Part shown: positions 1 through 10,013 of the stretch, piece after piece
Layout of the letters: the number at the start of each line of letters is the position of its first letter
How positions within the stretch are numbered: the first letter of the stretch is position 1
DNA from: Symbiodinium natans
Taxonomy: Eukaryota > Sar > Dinophyceae > Suessiales > Symbiodiniaceae
Assembly: GCA_905221605.1 (NCBI GenBank)
Contig: CAJNDS010001724.1
Coordinates: forward strand, 425,978-489,977
Length of the DNA: 64,000 nucleotides
Reading direction: 5' to 3'
Notes under the pieces: model-generated
The model's input: only the letters and a program-made list of their open reading frames with translations
Databases searched by the model: none
What the model was told of the DNA's origin: nothing
Made by a program: the position numbers and the translations under genes

Positions 1-396
1 GTCTGGGACGGCGTGGTGCCTTCGGCGCAACGTTGTTGTTTTTTTGTTTTGGGGGGCTTCCGCGGGCTTCGGCAGGACATGTGCAAAGAGTTCCTGAGTC
101 CGCTGTTGCAGCCAAGGGCCGTCTTGCTTTGCGGTCATGCATGGCCTAAGCTCTTACTGCAAACCCTATACTTGGAGGTTCGTGGGTTTTCATAAGTATG
201 GCTAGACGTATGGTAAGCATACTTAAGAACCTATTTAGGGTTGCACGCATGGTAAGCATACTTAAGAGCCTACTTAGGGTTATAAGTAGGGTTGTAAGTA
301 TGGTACCTATGCTTCTATGTATAGGGTACTTAGCACCCTATACTTATAAGTGCCCGTGAATCCTTGCCCGCGTGCCAGGCCAAGGGTTTGCTGCGA

Positions 397-523
397 GAGA
401 CCCTAAACCCCAAACCCCAAACCCCAAACCCCAAACCCCAAACCCCAAACCCCAAACCCCAAACCCCAAACCCCAAACCCCAAACCCCAAACCCTAAACC
501 CTAAACCCTAAACCCTAAACCCT
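397..523 (-). repeat. Telomere-type array, mostly CCCCAAA then CCCTAAA
   Basis: About twelve CCCCAAA units (the TTTGGGG variant) run into about five CCCTAAA units just upstream of the first actin exon. The sharp switch of unit type within one array suggests local homogenisation. Confidence 0.95.
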
Positions 524-545
524 ACGAAGACGCCCGTGACTCCAG

Positions 546-3500
546 GCGATGCACCACGCAGTGTCGAAGATGGATTTGGGGGGGCATGGGCTGACTGACC
601 ATATGGCGCGGCTGCTTCAGGAGCAAGGTGTGGGACAAGGGCTTTAGGGTTTAGGGTTTAGGGTTTAGGGTTTAGGGTTTAGGGTTTAGGGTTTAGGGTT
701 TAGGGGAGTTGAGGGGAGTCGATAGATGGGCCGATGAGACTAGATACATGTAAATAAGGTACATGACATGAAGCCTGAAACCTGCCCTCACCCGGGCAAG
801 TTTGCAGGACGGTCCTCTCATGCGTGGCTTTGGGGCCTAGGTAATGTGGGGCTAGTGATTTGGGAGTTTCCGAAATTAAGGGTAGCTTCTTGGGCTCCCA
901 ATTATAAGGGAATCCTACTATTTGGGGATCTTTTTTGGGGGCCCCCTTTTTCATAAACCCCCATTTGCTGCTCCGGTATCTGGTGGGCAACGCGAGCACA
1001 TGCTTGAAAGCCTCAAATATCCTGAGTCCGCGAACCTGCAACCTTGGACCCTGTAAACCCTCAACGCAACTTCGGGGTCTTGAGTTGTTCCGGTGCTGTT
1101 TGCATCGGATGGGAGGCCACTCGTTCACGACAGACTCGGATCAGCGCATTGTGCGCGACATTAAGGAGCCCAGCTTTCCGGGCTTGGTTTTTTTCAGGTT
1201 TCTTGCATCCAGTTAGATAGGTCCTTGTCCATGAACCCTAAACCCTAAGCCCTGAACCCTAAACCCTAAACCGCGGAATTGAGATGTGCGACCTCGGAGA
1301 AGTTACGGGTTTACCATCGTATTCAGGGTTTATATGTAGGCTAGGGATTCTATTGGGTTGAAAATGCCGAGCCCTAAGCCCTAAACCCTAAACCCTAAAC
1401 CCTAAACCCTAAACCCTAAACCCTAAACCCTAAACCCTAAACCCTAAACCCTAAACCCTAAACCCTAAACCCTAAACCCTAAACCCTAAGCCTTGCTTCT
1501 TCCAGGAGAAGATGTGCTACGTGCCACTGGACTACGCTTGCGAACCTTGGGCACTAGTGACTCTAATTTTTGTTTTTTGGTCCATATACCCGAATATACT
1601 AGTATAGAGTATCTAGTCCCAAGTTCAGGCCTTTTTAAGGTGCATTCCGGTATTCTAGTAGTATAGGTAGTATATATGCATATATACATATGTACATACA
1701 TATATATATATATATATGTATTTATTCATTTGTTTATGTGTGTTTGGAGGCTGGTTCTCTCTCTCTTTCTATATATATATACATGTACATATATATATAT
1801 ATATATGTATATAGATACACGACATAGAGTATATGTTAGATTAGAGTGTAGTAGTATAGTTAGATTAGACTATAGAGTAGATGCTATCCCAGCGGTGGGG
1901 TTTCTTTGGATTCCTAAGGAAGTGGACAGCCTGAACGCGTCGACGCGGTCGCAACCGATGACCTTCCAACTGCCGGACGGCACGCCACTTTCGCTCCTCT
2001 CTTTTTTTAGGGTTTAGGGTTTAGGGTTAGGGTTTAGGGTTTAACTGGATGTTCAGGGGTACCCTTATTCCCTCTTGGGGCGGGGGCTTGGGTTCCCTTG
2101 TAAACCCCTTTAAGGAACAAGGGTTCCCTTGGTGAGCCTAGGTTACCGGGCAACCTAGTTTTTTTACTGAGTTAACTTTAAGAGCCCCAAAACCTATCTG
2201 TTTTTTTTAGGTTGCCGTTTTAAAAGGTTAGGTTTGCTTCAAGAACTTTAAGGGCCCCAAATCTGTCAGTTTTTTGTAGGTTGCCTTGTTAAAGGTTAGT
2301 TTTACTTCAAGAACTTTGTAGGTAGCCTTTTGTTTTGAAGGTCAGTGGCTGAAGAATCGCCACTTACATAGAAGTCGGCTTGGAAGCCCTAAACCCTAAA
2401 CCCTAAACCCTAAACCCTAAACCCTAAACCCTAAACCCTAAACCCTAAACCCTAAACCCTAAACCCTAAACCCTAAACCCTAAACCCTAAACCCTAAACC
2501 CTAAACCCTAAACCCTAAACCCTAAACCCTAAACCCTAAACCCTAAACCCTAAACCCTAACCCTAAACCCTAAACCCTAAAGTTCAGGTGGAACATGAGG
2601 CATGTCGGGCTCGACCGCCAGGCTGCCATCCCTAGGTGCCACCCCTGAAGCCGGTTGAAGCCATAGGGTTTAGGGTTTAGGGTTTAGGGTTTCGGGCTGA
2701 TCTTTGGACCCCTGACGTTGCGCCCCCAAACCCACAGCATCCCAACTGAGGTTAGGCTCTGCCTGCGTCTCCTGCCCAGAGGCTCTCTTTGACCCCAGCC
2801 TGGTTGGCAAGGCGCAGGGCCAGTGAGGGGTCTTGGGGGGCATTTAGGGAAAGCTTGAGGTTCTGGGTTTAGAGCACTAAACCCCTAAACCCTTCGCACC
2901 AGACCCTAAACTTCACGGTAGTAGCTGCACAGCATCTGGGAACCCAACTTCTAGTAGCCTAGGTTCAGAGCCCCCCCCCCCCCCCCCCAAGTTACAGACC
3001 CTGCGCCCTTAAGAGAAACTTCTGCCCAGGTTGTAAGAGCCACAGGTTGGATGTCCTCCTTTTCCTAACAGCTCCTTCGTAGGGATTGCAATATTGCAAT
3101 TGGGGGGGGGGGGTACTATCATCCCGCTTAAGGACTGTTAGTATAGGAGGGAACATCCCAACCCTAAACCCTAAATCCCTAAATCCCTAAACCCGAAATC
3201 CCTAAACCCAAAACCCTAAACCGTGTCGAAAGCATCTCAAGGAGGTCGGACTGGTGGATCTCATCTCCAGATCAATCCAGGCCGAATGGGGTTGGGCTGC
3301 GGGGTTGAGCCCTAGATGTTCGTGTGCAGGGTTGAAGGTGTAGGGTTTATGGTGTCGGGTTTCCCCCAAACCCTAGACCATAGGGAAGAGGGATGAAGGT
3401 TTCAGGGGTTTCGGGTTCAAGGTAGAGGTTTATGGTTGGAGCCAGGACGCCATCAAGGGATTATGGTTTGAGCAAAACCCTCAACCATAGTGTCTTTTCT

Positions 3501-6120
3501 TTTGGTGGGCGGGGGGGGGGGGACCATGGATATACGGCTTCTGCAATTGGAACCCCCAAAAGGGAACCATACTTTAGAGAACGGGCCACAGGTCACTCTT
3601 ATGGGCTTCCCAGCCGTCGCAGATGTAACATTCCGCATGCTGGTAGCTTTGCAGCGTCAGAATCTCCCATAGGTGGTTTCAAACCAGGCTTCCCTTGCAA
3701 GTATACTTCTCACACCAGGGTTCTGTTGAAACAGATCACTCTCAAAAGGGGGCCTTACACATTTTTCGGATTGAGGGTTTACGGTTTAGGGCTAGGGGGT
3801 TTAGGGTTTAGGGTTACAAGAGCTTCGCAGACATCCTCCTGAGGCCTGCGATGCAGATGTTCAGTGCTCCCTCTACCAGACCATCCTCCTGGCTGGAGGC
3901 CGGGTTTGTGGGTTTTGGGTTTAGGATTTAGGGTTTAGGGTTTAGGGTTCCCGAAGCTAAACCCCAAACCCTTAAATCTGAACCGCCCTAAATTTCAGAG
4001 CCTTCCTCAATTTGTTGACATGGGCATAGCCCCAAGCTGCAAGAGACAGTCGGCAGCCTGCACATCATCAGCAGTTTGGTTTAAGGCTTGGGGCTAGGGT
4101 TCAGGGTTTCGCCGCTACCTCCGCTATTAGCTACAGACCTCACCTATGATGAGCAGTTTAAGAGGCTACTGCACACCCTTTGCTGAAGATGGCCCGAGAC
4201 CATCCATACACCTCAAACCCAAAACCAAGAAGTGCCCTAAACCCTACACCCTACACCCGAAACCCTAAAACCCCCATCCGTAGGCCCGACATCGAAAAGC
4301 CCAAATCCGAGCCCCGGCATTCCAAACCCCCCTTTGAATTCCAGCTAGACATGGCACATCACATAAATGCCAAAGCCAACATGCCACATGTGGGAAAGCC
4401 AAAGCCAACAGGGAAACACTCATATGCACAGCACATGTGTGGCTATATGACCGTTAATTGTGCTTGCGTGGCTTTTCATTTTTACACATGCGCTCCAATC
4501 TTGGGAAACTGAGTGTGTGTGTGTGAGAGAGAGTGTGTGTGTGTGTGCGTGAGTGTGTGCAGTGGGTGTGCGTGTGCGTGTGTTCGTGCGCGTGTGTTCG
4601 TGTGCGTGTGTTCGTGCGCGTGTGTTCGTGCGCGTGTGTTCGTGCGCGTGTGTTTGTGTGCGTGTGTTTGTGTGCGTGTGTTCGTGCGCGTGTGTTCGTG
4701 CGCGTGTGTTCGTGTGCGTGTGTTCGTGTGCGTGTGTTCGTGTGCGTGTGTTCGTGTGCGTGTGTTCGTGTGCGTGCACGTGCGTGTGGTTGTGTGCGTG
4801 TGTTCGTGTGCGTGTGTTCGTGTGCGTGTCTTCGTGTGCGTGTGTTCGTGTGCGTGTGTTCGTGCGCGTGCGCGTGCGCGTGCGTGTGTCCATTCATTTG
4901 TTCACGACTTGCTTGGTTCTTCACCATTCCTAAACTACAAACCCTATAATCCCTAAACCCTAAACCCTAAACCCTTCCTGCAGGAAGTCCTAAACCCCAA
5001 ACCAGGGACCAGCCTTCTGCCGGGGCTGCCAGAGCGCCTGGCCAGGGACTTGATGGCGGCAGGCGTCACCCAGGCACCACACAGGGCTATATGGACCTAG
5101 GTCTCCTATGGCTTATAAACCCTAAAACCCTAGGAGGGTGTAGGGTATGGGTTTAGGGTTGGGATGCTCCCCCTTACACTAACTAACAGTCCTTAATAGT
5201 AATAGGGATAACAATTGGGGGACAGGAGAATCCCGATTGAGGACTGCTAGTATCAGGGGTAGCATCCCAGCCTCAACCCTAAAACCGTAACCCTAATCCC
5301 TAGAGCCCTATACAAGCCCTAAGAGGCCCAATCCTCAGGGTCTAAACCAGGGGCCGTGGGATGTCTATACTCAACTCTACCCGAACACCCACTCTCGAAA
5401 GCGGTTAGTCAAAGACCCAACGCGTTTAGGATATGATGTCTTATGCAGATTTCGTTTTGCTAGTGGGTCTTGAGACCTGGGCATCTGACCTCCGATCCCA
5501 TTTTGCAAAATTCCGAGCACGCTGCAAAGCACCCAGAGCTTTTTAGCCCTTATCCATATTGAGCGCAGTTTGTTTCGGCCACTATTGGGTTGTTCTCTAG
5601 TTTGTTCTCGCGCCGCCTTCAGAATCAGAAGTATAGGCTGGCCCGTATACTTCAATTACGGTTGTTTACGCTTGCTATCTCATACTGGGTATATAGCTCA
5701 GTCTAACCCTAAACCCTAAACCCTAAACCCTAAACCCTAAGCCCATCAGCCTACAGGTGCAACCAAAGGTCCTGGCGCTCGAAAATCGGCAGTGGAGTGC
5801 GTGGGTGGGGGGATCCATCCTCGCGGATCTGGAGGTGCTGAGGGTTTAGGGTTTAGGGTTCAGGGTTTAGGGTTTAGGGCTTAGGGTTTAGGGTTTAGGG
5901 TTAGGGTTTAGGGCTTGAAGTTTCTGGCAGCACCCACGGGAGTCCGGGTGCAAAAAAGGGCTTTATGTATACATGTTGACCCGCTCCGCCCTGATAATCA
6001 CATACACACACATACCCAACAGTACCGCTTGCGCAGGTGTTTCCGAGAATGTGCGTCAGCAAGGAGGAGTATGACGAAGAAGGGCCTGTCATCGCTCACC
6101 GGAAGTATGTGCCTCACTGA
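546..6120 (+). CDS. Divergent actin / actin-related protein, 3' part, about ten exons
   Basis: Seen: successive islands translate to segments that follow the actin C-terminal half in order. Exons: 546-627 ([18 protein letters not shown]), 1116-1168 (HSFTTD, IVRDIKE), 1506-~1543 ([10 protein letters not shown]), ~1919-2000 (FQLPDGT), 2588-~2635 (weak, ERFRCPE region), 3242-3280 ([11 protein letters not shown]), 3844-~3901 ([17 protein letters not shown]), 5006-5073 ([13 protein letters not shown]), 5757-5834 ([14 protein letters not shown]), 6037-6120 ([15 protein letters not shown], then TGA). Known: actins and ARPs are ATP-binding cytoskeletal or nuclear proteins; LSGG, WIGGSILASLS and the KQEYDE...HRKCF tail are the matching family motifs. 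The C-terminus is KYVPH, not KCF, and identity is only moderate, so this is a divergent actin or an ARP. Aligning exons without gaps calls for GC donors after 3280 and 5073. The N-terminal half lies left of the window. The introns contain telomere-type arrays and MITE-like elements. Confidence 0.85.
641..705 (+). repeat. TTTAGGG array at an intron 5' end
   Basis: About nine perfect TTTAGGG units start 13 bases after the donor of the first actin exon. They are opposite in orientation to the array upstream of that exon. Confidence 0.95.
862..962. mobile_element. MITE-like element, family D
   Basis: An inverted-repeat element of about 100 bases begins with GGGAGTTTCCGAAATTA and ends with CATAAACCCCCA. 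Related copies lie at 40235-40340 and, inverted, at 55961-56069. It sits inside the first seen actin intron. No coding capacity. Confidence 0.6.
1375..1490 (-). repeat. CCCTAAA array at an intron 3' end
   Basis: About 16 CCCTAAA units end some 15 bases before the actin exon at 1506; the acceptor is CTTCCAG. Confidence 0.95.
1670..1812. repeat. AT-rich simple repeat (TATA/TATG/CATA)
   Basis: TATATA, TACATA and TATGTA runs inside an actin intron. Similar tracts lie at 7725-7770, 24175-24235, 28500-28525 and 51590-51670. The short open frames across them are compositional. Confidence 0.9.
2385..2580 (-). repeat. Long CCCTAAA array
   Basis: About 27 CCCTAAA units with one CCCTAA slip near the end. 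It stops directly before the short acceptor AAAGTTCAG of the weak actin exon at 2588, and TTTAGGG units follow that exon at 2665. Confidence 0.95.
3050..3160. mobile_element. MITE-like element, family A, copy 1
   Basis: The right arm has the family terminus (AGGACTGTTAGTATA, GGAACATCCC); the left arm is a degraded inverse copy (GGATGTCCTCC, CTAACAG). The centre is AT-rich followed by a G-run. It lies in an actin intron. Confidence 0.6.
4512..4890. repeat. TG/CG-rich minisatellite
   Basis: About 380 bases of alternating purine-pyrimidine with a unit near GTGTGTTCGTGC. Every frame on both strands is open, which is an artefact of the repeat. It lies in an actin intron. Confidence 0.95.
5161..5268. 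mobile_element. MITE-like element, family A, copy 2
   Basis: Inverted termini GGGATGCTCCCCCTTA and its complement GGGGTAGCATCCC, with AACAGTCCTTAA and TTGAGGACTGCTAG forming the inner arms. Inside the actin intron before exon 5757. Confidence 0.75.
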
Positions 6121-6972
6121 TACAACATTAAGTTTTTTGGGCTTATTTTGCTGGACAGTTGGAGCGAAAGGCTTTCTGTTCTCTGGCGCGTTGGGGAAGT
6201 AAGGTGTAGTCCTGCTGAGCCCGATTTTTTCCGGGCTCTCTGCCTGGCCTGCAGCACCTCCCAGCACCTCTGGGCGATCCGATGCCACAGCGACGTCCCT
6301 GTGAACAACCGCCGACTCTTTGTGGTATAATTCCTGTAACTTTAGATCCTTATACTGTCTTTTTGGGTTTATTGGGTTTCTTATTAAGGCAGCTAAAAGG
6401 TTTAATTTATAGCTACCCTCCTGAGTGCAGCCAAGGACTGATCCTCGACTATCTCGTCGGCTGCCATCGGTGCCAAGGTAAATCTGTCCAGAACCCTGCA
6501 AAGGGCTCGGGGTTCTGGCGGAGTCTTCTGGTGAAGGCCACAACGGATGCTGCCAAGGAAGCGCATGCGAAGTGCAAAAGGCACTGCGCTAGAGCTGGTG
6601 AAGTCCGTGGTTGAAAGACGACGCCGAATTAAGCCTAGGCAGACGAGCAGAAAAGCCAGAGTTGCTGGCGTAGTGGAGGTTTGTGTACATTTCGAAGTAA
6701 GGCCACTTGATGACGCCAATCTTGAGTGCCAGATGCGGCTAGGAAAAGAATGCTGCCCTGCCACGTACCCATGGAAGATGTATGCTATATGCTGTGCAGG
6801 AAACTCTGGACGAGCTTGTTGCAGGCAGCAGCCGTTTCTTTGAGTTGAAGTGAGTGGAGGGAGCAGTGCAGAGGCGTCAGCTGGCCACTGAAATATCTGT
6901 AGGCTTGGGGCCATAGATCTGGGACCATTCGTGGCCATGGTCGCATCATGTGATGGAGCCAGTGTGCGCTCG
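6121..6972. other. Actin-like 3' flank; no assignable gene
   Basis: The region after the actin stop contains no telomere arrays. Open frames exist on both strands (a 98-codon + frame at 6547-6843 and a 178-codon - frame at 6402-6938), but neither shows a recognised motif and they overlap. A dispersed repeat (family H) occupies about 6336-6475 and recurs at 43550-43647. Confidence 0.5.
6336..6475. repeat. Dispersed repeat, family H, copy 1
   Basis: Shares TGTAACTT, AGATCCTTA, GGGTTTATTGGGTTTCT, AAGGCAGCTAAAA and AGTGCAGCCAAG with 43550-43647. The copies differ by small indels. Confidence 0.75.
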
Positions 6973-7112
6973 AAAGGTCGACCCTTCGATGGAATTTACG
7001 GCACTGTCACAAGCAATGCGGAACGAGATCCCCATTATGAGGCTCATAGTCGGGATCTCGTGCAGCCTTGCTTGTGACAGTGTCGTAAGTTACGTCGAAG
7101 TGTCGACCTTTC
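6973..7112. repeat. Long near-perfect hairpin 1
   Basis: Two arms of about 69 bases (start AAAGGTCGACCCTTCGATGG, end GAAGTGTCGACCTTT) meet almost without a loop at ATTATGAG/CTCATAG. Mismatches are scattered, so the arms have diverged. The minus strand stays open through most of it. Confidence 0.85.
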
Positions 7113-7315
7113 GACATCAATCCAGCCATCTGGGATTCCGAGGCCGCTGAAGAGCAGAACGTTGATAGCTTGGTGTAGAGGAACGTCCGACAATTCTCGG
7201 GCGTTCCTCTCACCAAGCTATCAATGTTCTGCTCTTCAGCTGCTTGCTTGCGAGCCGCATCCGCCTTCGCAATGGCCTCCTGCTCGTCAGCCTGTGCAAG
7301 AATCAAAGCTTTCAC
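7007..7315 (-). CDS. Open frame through the two hairpins, possible exon of a minus-strand gene
   Basis: A 102-codon minus-strand frame. Its first part (ILAQADEQEAIAKADAARKQ) is Ala/Glu/Lys-rich and looks like an amphipathic helix. The rest is the translation of the hairpin arms, ending at a TGA inside hairpin 1. Only the stretch at about 7230-7315, outside the hairpins, is convincing coding-like sequence. Function unknown. It would be the only minus-strand gene candidate with reasonable composition in the first 25 kb, so strand assignment is doubtful. Confidence 0.3.
   Translation of the reverse strand: MKALILAQADEQEAIAKADAARKQAAEEQNIDSLVRGTPENCRTFLYTKLSTFCSSAASESQMAGLMSKGRHFDVTYDTVTSKAARDPDYEPHNGDLVPHCL
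7147..7240. repeat. Long near-perfect hairpin 2
   Basis: Arms of about 45 bases (CTGAAGAGCAGAACGTTGAT and its inverse) pair around a very short loop near CGACAATTCTCG. It lies 34 bases after hairpin 1. Same architecture, different arm sequence. Confidence 0.85.
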
Positions 7316-7369
7316 CTGGACATGGGCCTCAGTCTCTAGATTGGGGTGTAGGGTTGAGGGTTTAGGGTC

Positions 7370-7494
7370 TACAAGGAGGGGCCCCCCTAGTTATAAGTAG
7401 AGTTATAAGGACCCTAAATTGGGCTTTTAGGATCCTAACTTAGGTTAGAAGTCCCTTAACCATAGTTCGTCTAGTAAGGGGGCCCCTCCTTGTA
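7370..7494. mobile_element. MITE-like element, family B, copy 1
   Basis: Terminal inverted repeats TACAAGGAGGGGCCCCC and GGGGGCCCCTCCTTGTA around 125 bases with inner ATAAGTAGAGTTATAAGGA. A close copy lies at 8042-8167. No coding capacity. Confidence 0.85.
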
Positions 7495-8041
7495 GGGTCG
7501 AGGGTTCAGGTTCTTTAGAGCAGCTTCTTTCGAGCCGGGGCTCTATGGTCAGTTCTCTAAATGGCTCCTTTTTGGGTACCCTAAACAAATATGAGGCCCT
7601 TAGAATAAGGGACCCCCAAAGGGACCATATCTTAGGGAAGTGACCATATGGAACATATGCGTTTTTGTTGGGTTCATGTGGAATCAGGAAAATAGGCGCC
7701 ACAGATCCCCGTATCTCTCTATGTATATATATATATATATGTATATGTATATATATGTATATACGTACATAGGGTACCGAATTCCCCAATCCCACATTCC
7801 CTAATCCTAAACCCCAAACCGACATCAAGCCTCACCAAGAAGAAGATGCTTGTGCGATGTCGACAGTGTGCCGACTAAGCCGTTCTCTACAAGTTCGCAT
7901 TGTGTGTTCTTAGTGGGCATTCCGTTCGGGCCTAGGGCTTATAGTCTGTGAAGGGCATGTTGGTTCTTCGGATCTGGGAAATAGGACAATGACAATGAGA
8001 TCTCTTACATCAGCCCCCTGAACCCTAAACCCTAAACTCAA
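7495..8041. other. Intronic or intergenic sequence, no assigned gene
   Basis: Contains an AT simple repeat (7725-7770) and scattered degenerate telomere units. Sequence around 7830-7900 is unique but gave no convincing exon. Confidence 0.4.
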
Positions 8042-8167
8042 TACAAGGAGGGGCCCCCCTAGTTATAAGTAGAGTTATAAGGACCCGAAATTGGGTTATA
8101 AGGATCCTAACTTAGGTTATAAGTCCCTCAACTATATAGCTAGTCTAGTAAGGGGCCCCTCCTTGTA
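8042..8167. mobile_element. MITE-like element, family B, copy 2
   Basis: About 90 per cent like the copy at 7370-7494, with intact inverted termini TACAAGGAGGGGCCCC. It ends about 34 bases before the exon at 8201. Confidence 0.85.
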
Positions 8168-8200
8168 GAGCCCCAAGCCTTCATCTTCCCCCCGCATCAG

Positions 8201-8282
8201 CTCTGGTGGCACCTGACAGGCCTCGCGTGCATACTTTCATCAGTTCGGCAATGCCAGCACCTCAGGGCCAACTACTCGTCAG
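8201..8282 (+). CDS. Exon resembling alkaline (phyto/dihydro)ceramidase
   Basis: Seen: the acceptor CCCGCATCAG is followed by an open exon with LWWHLTGLACILSS, and the exon ends TCAG before GTTTAGGG. Known: the C-terminal part of alkaline ceramidases (ACER family, ER/Golgi membrane enzymes hydrolysing ceramide to sphingosine) has a His-bearing HAWWHILTGLGSYL-type segment. Inference: this exon encodes that membrane segment. No other ACER exon was found with confidence, so the call rests on one motif. The donor GT comes from the telomere-type repeat. Confidence 0.45.
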
Positions 8283-8538
8283 GTTTAGGGCTTTCAGGGC
8301 TTTCGGGTTTGTTTGCGGTTGATAGTCTTTTGTCTTGAGCTCATTTGGAGGTCCACGGGTACTTCGAAGTAGGCTAAAAAAGGTTGCAAGTACACGTACT
8401 TTCTCAATTGGTTTTAGGCTTCTGCCGAAAAAATGCGCAACGTTTTTGGGTTTAGGGTTTAGGGCTTGGCGTTTGGGGTTTGGGGTTTCGGACTTGTTTT
8501 GTCGAGGCCGGGGTGGTTAGGTGCTGGGGTTTAGGGTT

Positions 8539-8634
8539 GGGATGTTCCCCTGTAGAGTAACAGTCCTGAATAGGGATTCTACCAGGGGGTACTACAATCC
8601 CTATTTAGGACTGAGAGTATAAGGGGGAACATCC
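8539..8634. mobile_element. MITE-like element, family A, copy 3
   Basis: Starts GGGATGTTCCCCTGTA and ends GGGGGAACATCC, with inner arms AACAGTCCTGAATAGGGATT and AATCCCTATTTAGGACTG. A complete copy. Confidence 0.85.
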
Positions 8635-8993
8635 TAAGTTTAGGTATTGGGCCATAGAGTTGATGTGCACGCTAACGAACAGCGAAAGTCCGCCTCTTTC
8701 GAGCAGGATTGACAAAGCAACCGGAACCCAGAAACTCAGAGACCCCCACGGTTTAGGGTTTAGGGTTTGGGGTTTAGGGTTTGGGGTTTGGGGTTTGGGG
8801 TTTGGGGTTTAGGATTTCAACACAAGTGCCCTTGACGTCGCTGGTATCGCCGGCATCACAGCGACATTTGAGCCCCTCAACCCCTCTATATCCTGTTCCC
8901 TCAACCCTTACGAACCCTAAACCCTAAACCCTAAACTCTAAACCCTAAACCCTAAACCCTAAACCCTAAACCCTAAACCTACAAAGGTCCAGG

Positions 8994-9146
8994 AGTGGCG
9001 TTAAAACAAGCAGCGATGTTTTTTGCACAGCGGCACGCTGGGGGACCACAGCGGCTCGGGTTGAAAGGCCTGCCGGTCGCATGGGCTGCATCTGCGAAGT
9101 GGAGGTTCCGAGATTTGGGGGGCGTAGCCCGTGAAGCCTTTACAGG
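8994..9146 (+). CDS. Orphan exon, unknown protein
   Basis: After acceptor AAGGTCCAG an open exon of about 50 codons (VALKQAAMFFAQRHAGG, then GLPVAWAASAKWRFRDLGG) ends at ACAG before GGTTTAGGG. Basic and aromatic composition with no stops supports coding. Family not recognised. It could belong with the upstream ceramidase-like exon or the following C2-like exons. Confidence 0.5.
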
Positions 9147-10013
9147 GTTTAGGGTTTGGGGTTTAGGTTTTTGTTGGTTTTTAGGTTTAGGGTTTAGGGT
9201 TTAGGGTTTTGGTTTAGGGCTCAGGGTTTAGGGTTCAGGGTTTAGGGTTTAGGAAGCCCTCTACCTAGGTGGGTGGTGGAACCGAAACAATCCGAACCCG
9301 AAGCCCTCAACCCCAACAAGGCTGATGGATGGCAGCACGTCTCCTTCATGATTTGGGATTTCGATTCCATGCGGCGCGCTGAGGATACGTGCGTAAGGAG
9401 CAACGCTTGTTTGGCTTTTGAGGGTCTTGGGCTTGTTGGTTCATCACTGGGAAGGAGCTATCCTATCTAGTCCCTTAAAGGCTTATCTAGGGGACATCCT
9501 TCTTTCGGGGGACGTAAGAGGTTATCAATCAGAGGCTTGCAAGGGCTTACAGGGATCATGGGGCTTGTAGGGATCCCAAAGACTTCTAGTACGGGAAAAA
9601 AGGAGGCACCCCTGGAATGGACTATTAATCGCCTTAATTGGCCTTAATCTTACTCCCCTACATAACCACTTTTCCTTATTGCAGTTCCTATGTACCTAAG
9701 TAGCCTCCTGGTGTCTCTTGATTTAGGGCTTCTAGGATTTTGCAATAGCAGCGCTTGTGGGGCTTGCGTGGTTCCATTGGGCTTACGATTTCTTTGAAAA
9801 GTATGGTTGCCCATGGAGCTTATGGGATGTATGGGGCTTGCAGGGAATATAGGGTTCCGAATGTCCCAACTCCCTAAACCCCATAAACCCAAGCCCGAAG
9901 ATTGATCCGTTGCGTGAGCGAGTACGTCGAAACCGAGTTCTCTCACCCTAACCCCTAAATTATAAACCCTAGACCCAGTTCTCAATCCTCTCGCTGGCCT
10001 CAGGTCGGACAAT
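9147..10013. other. Intron-like sequence with degenerate repeats
   Basis: TTTAGGG units at 9145-9255; then an island at 9260-9470 with a weak exon-like stretch (GWQHVSFMIWDFDSMRRAED); then imperfect GGGATTTGTAGGG-like sequence. No confident gene. Confidence 0.4.

Noticed and set aside
4420-4956. Five overlapping 126-157-codon frames rich in Cys/Val or His/Thr
   Set aside because: Direct translation of the TG/CG simple repeat in several frames; no coding signal.
6402-6938. 178-codon minus-strand ORF after the actin gene
   Set aside because: No motif, overlaps an equally plausible + frame and a dispersed repeat.
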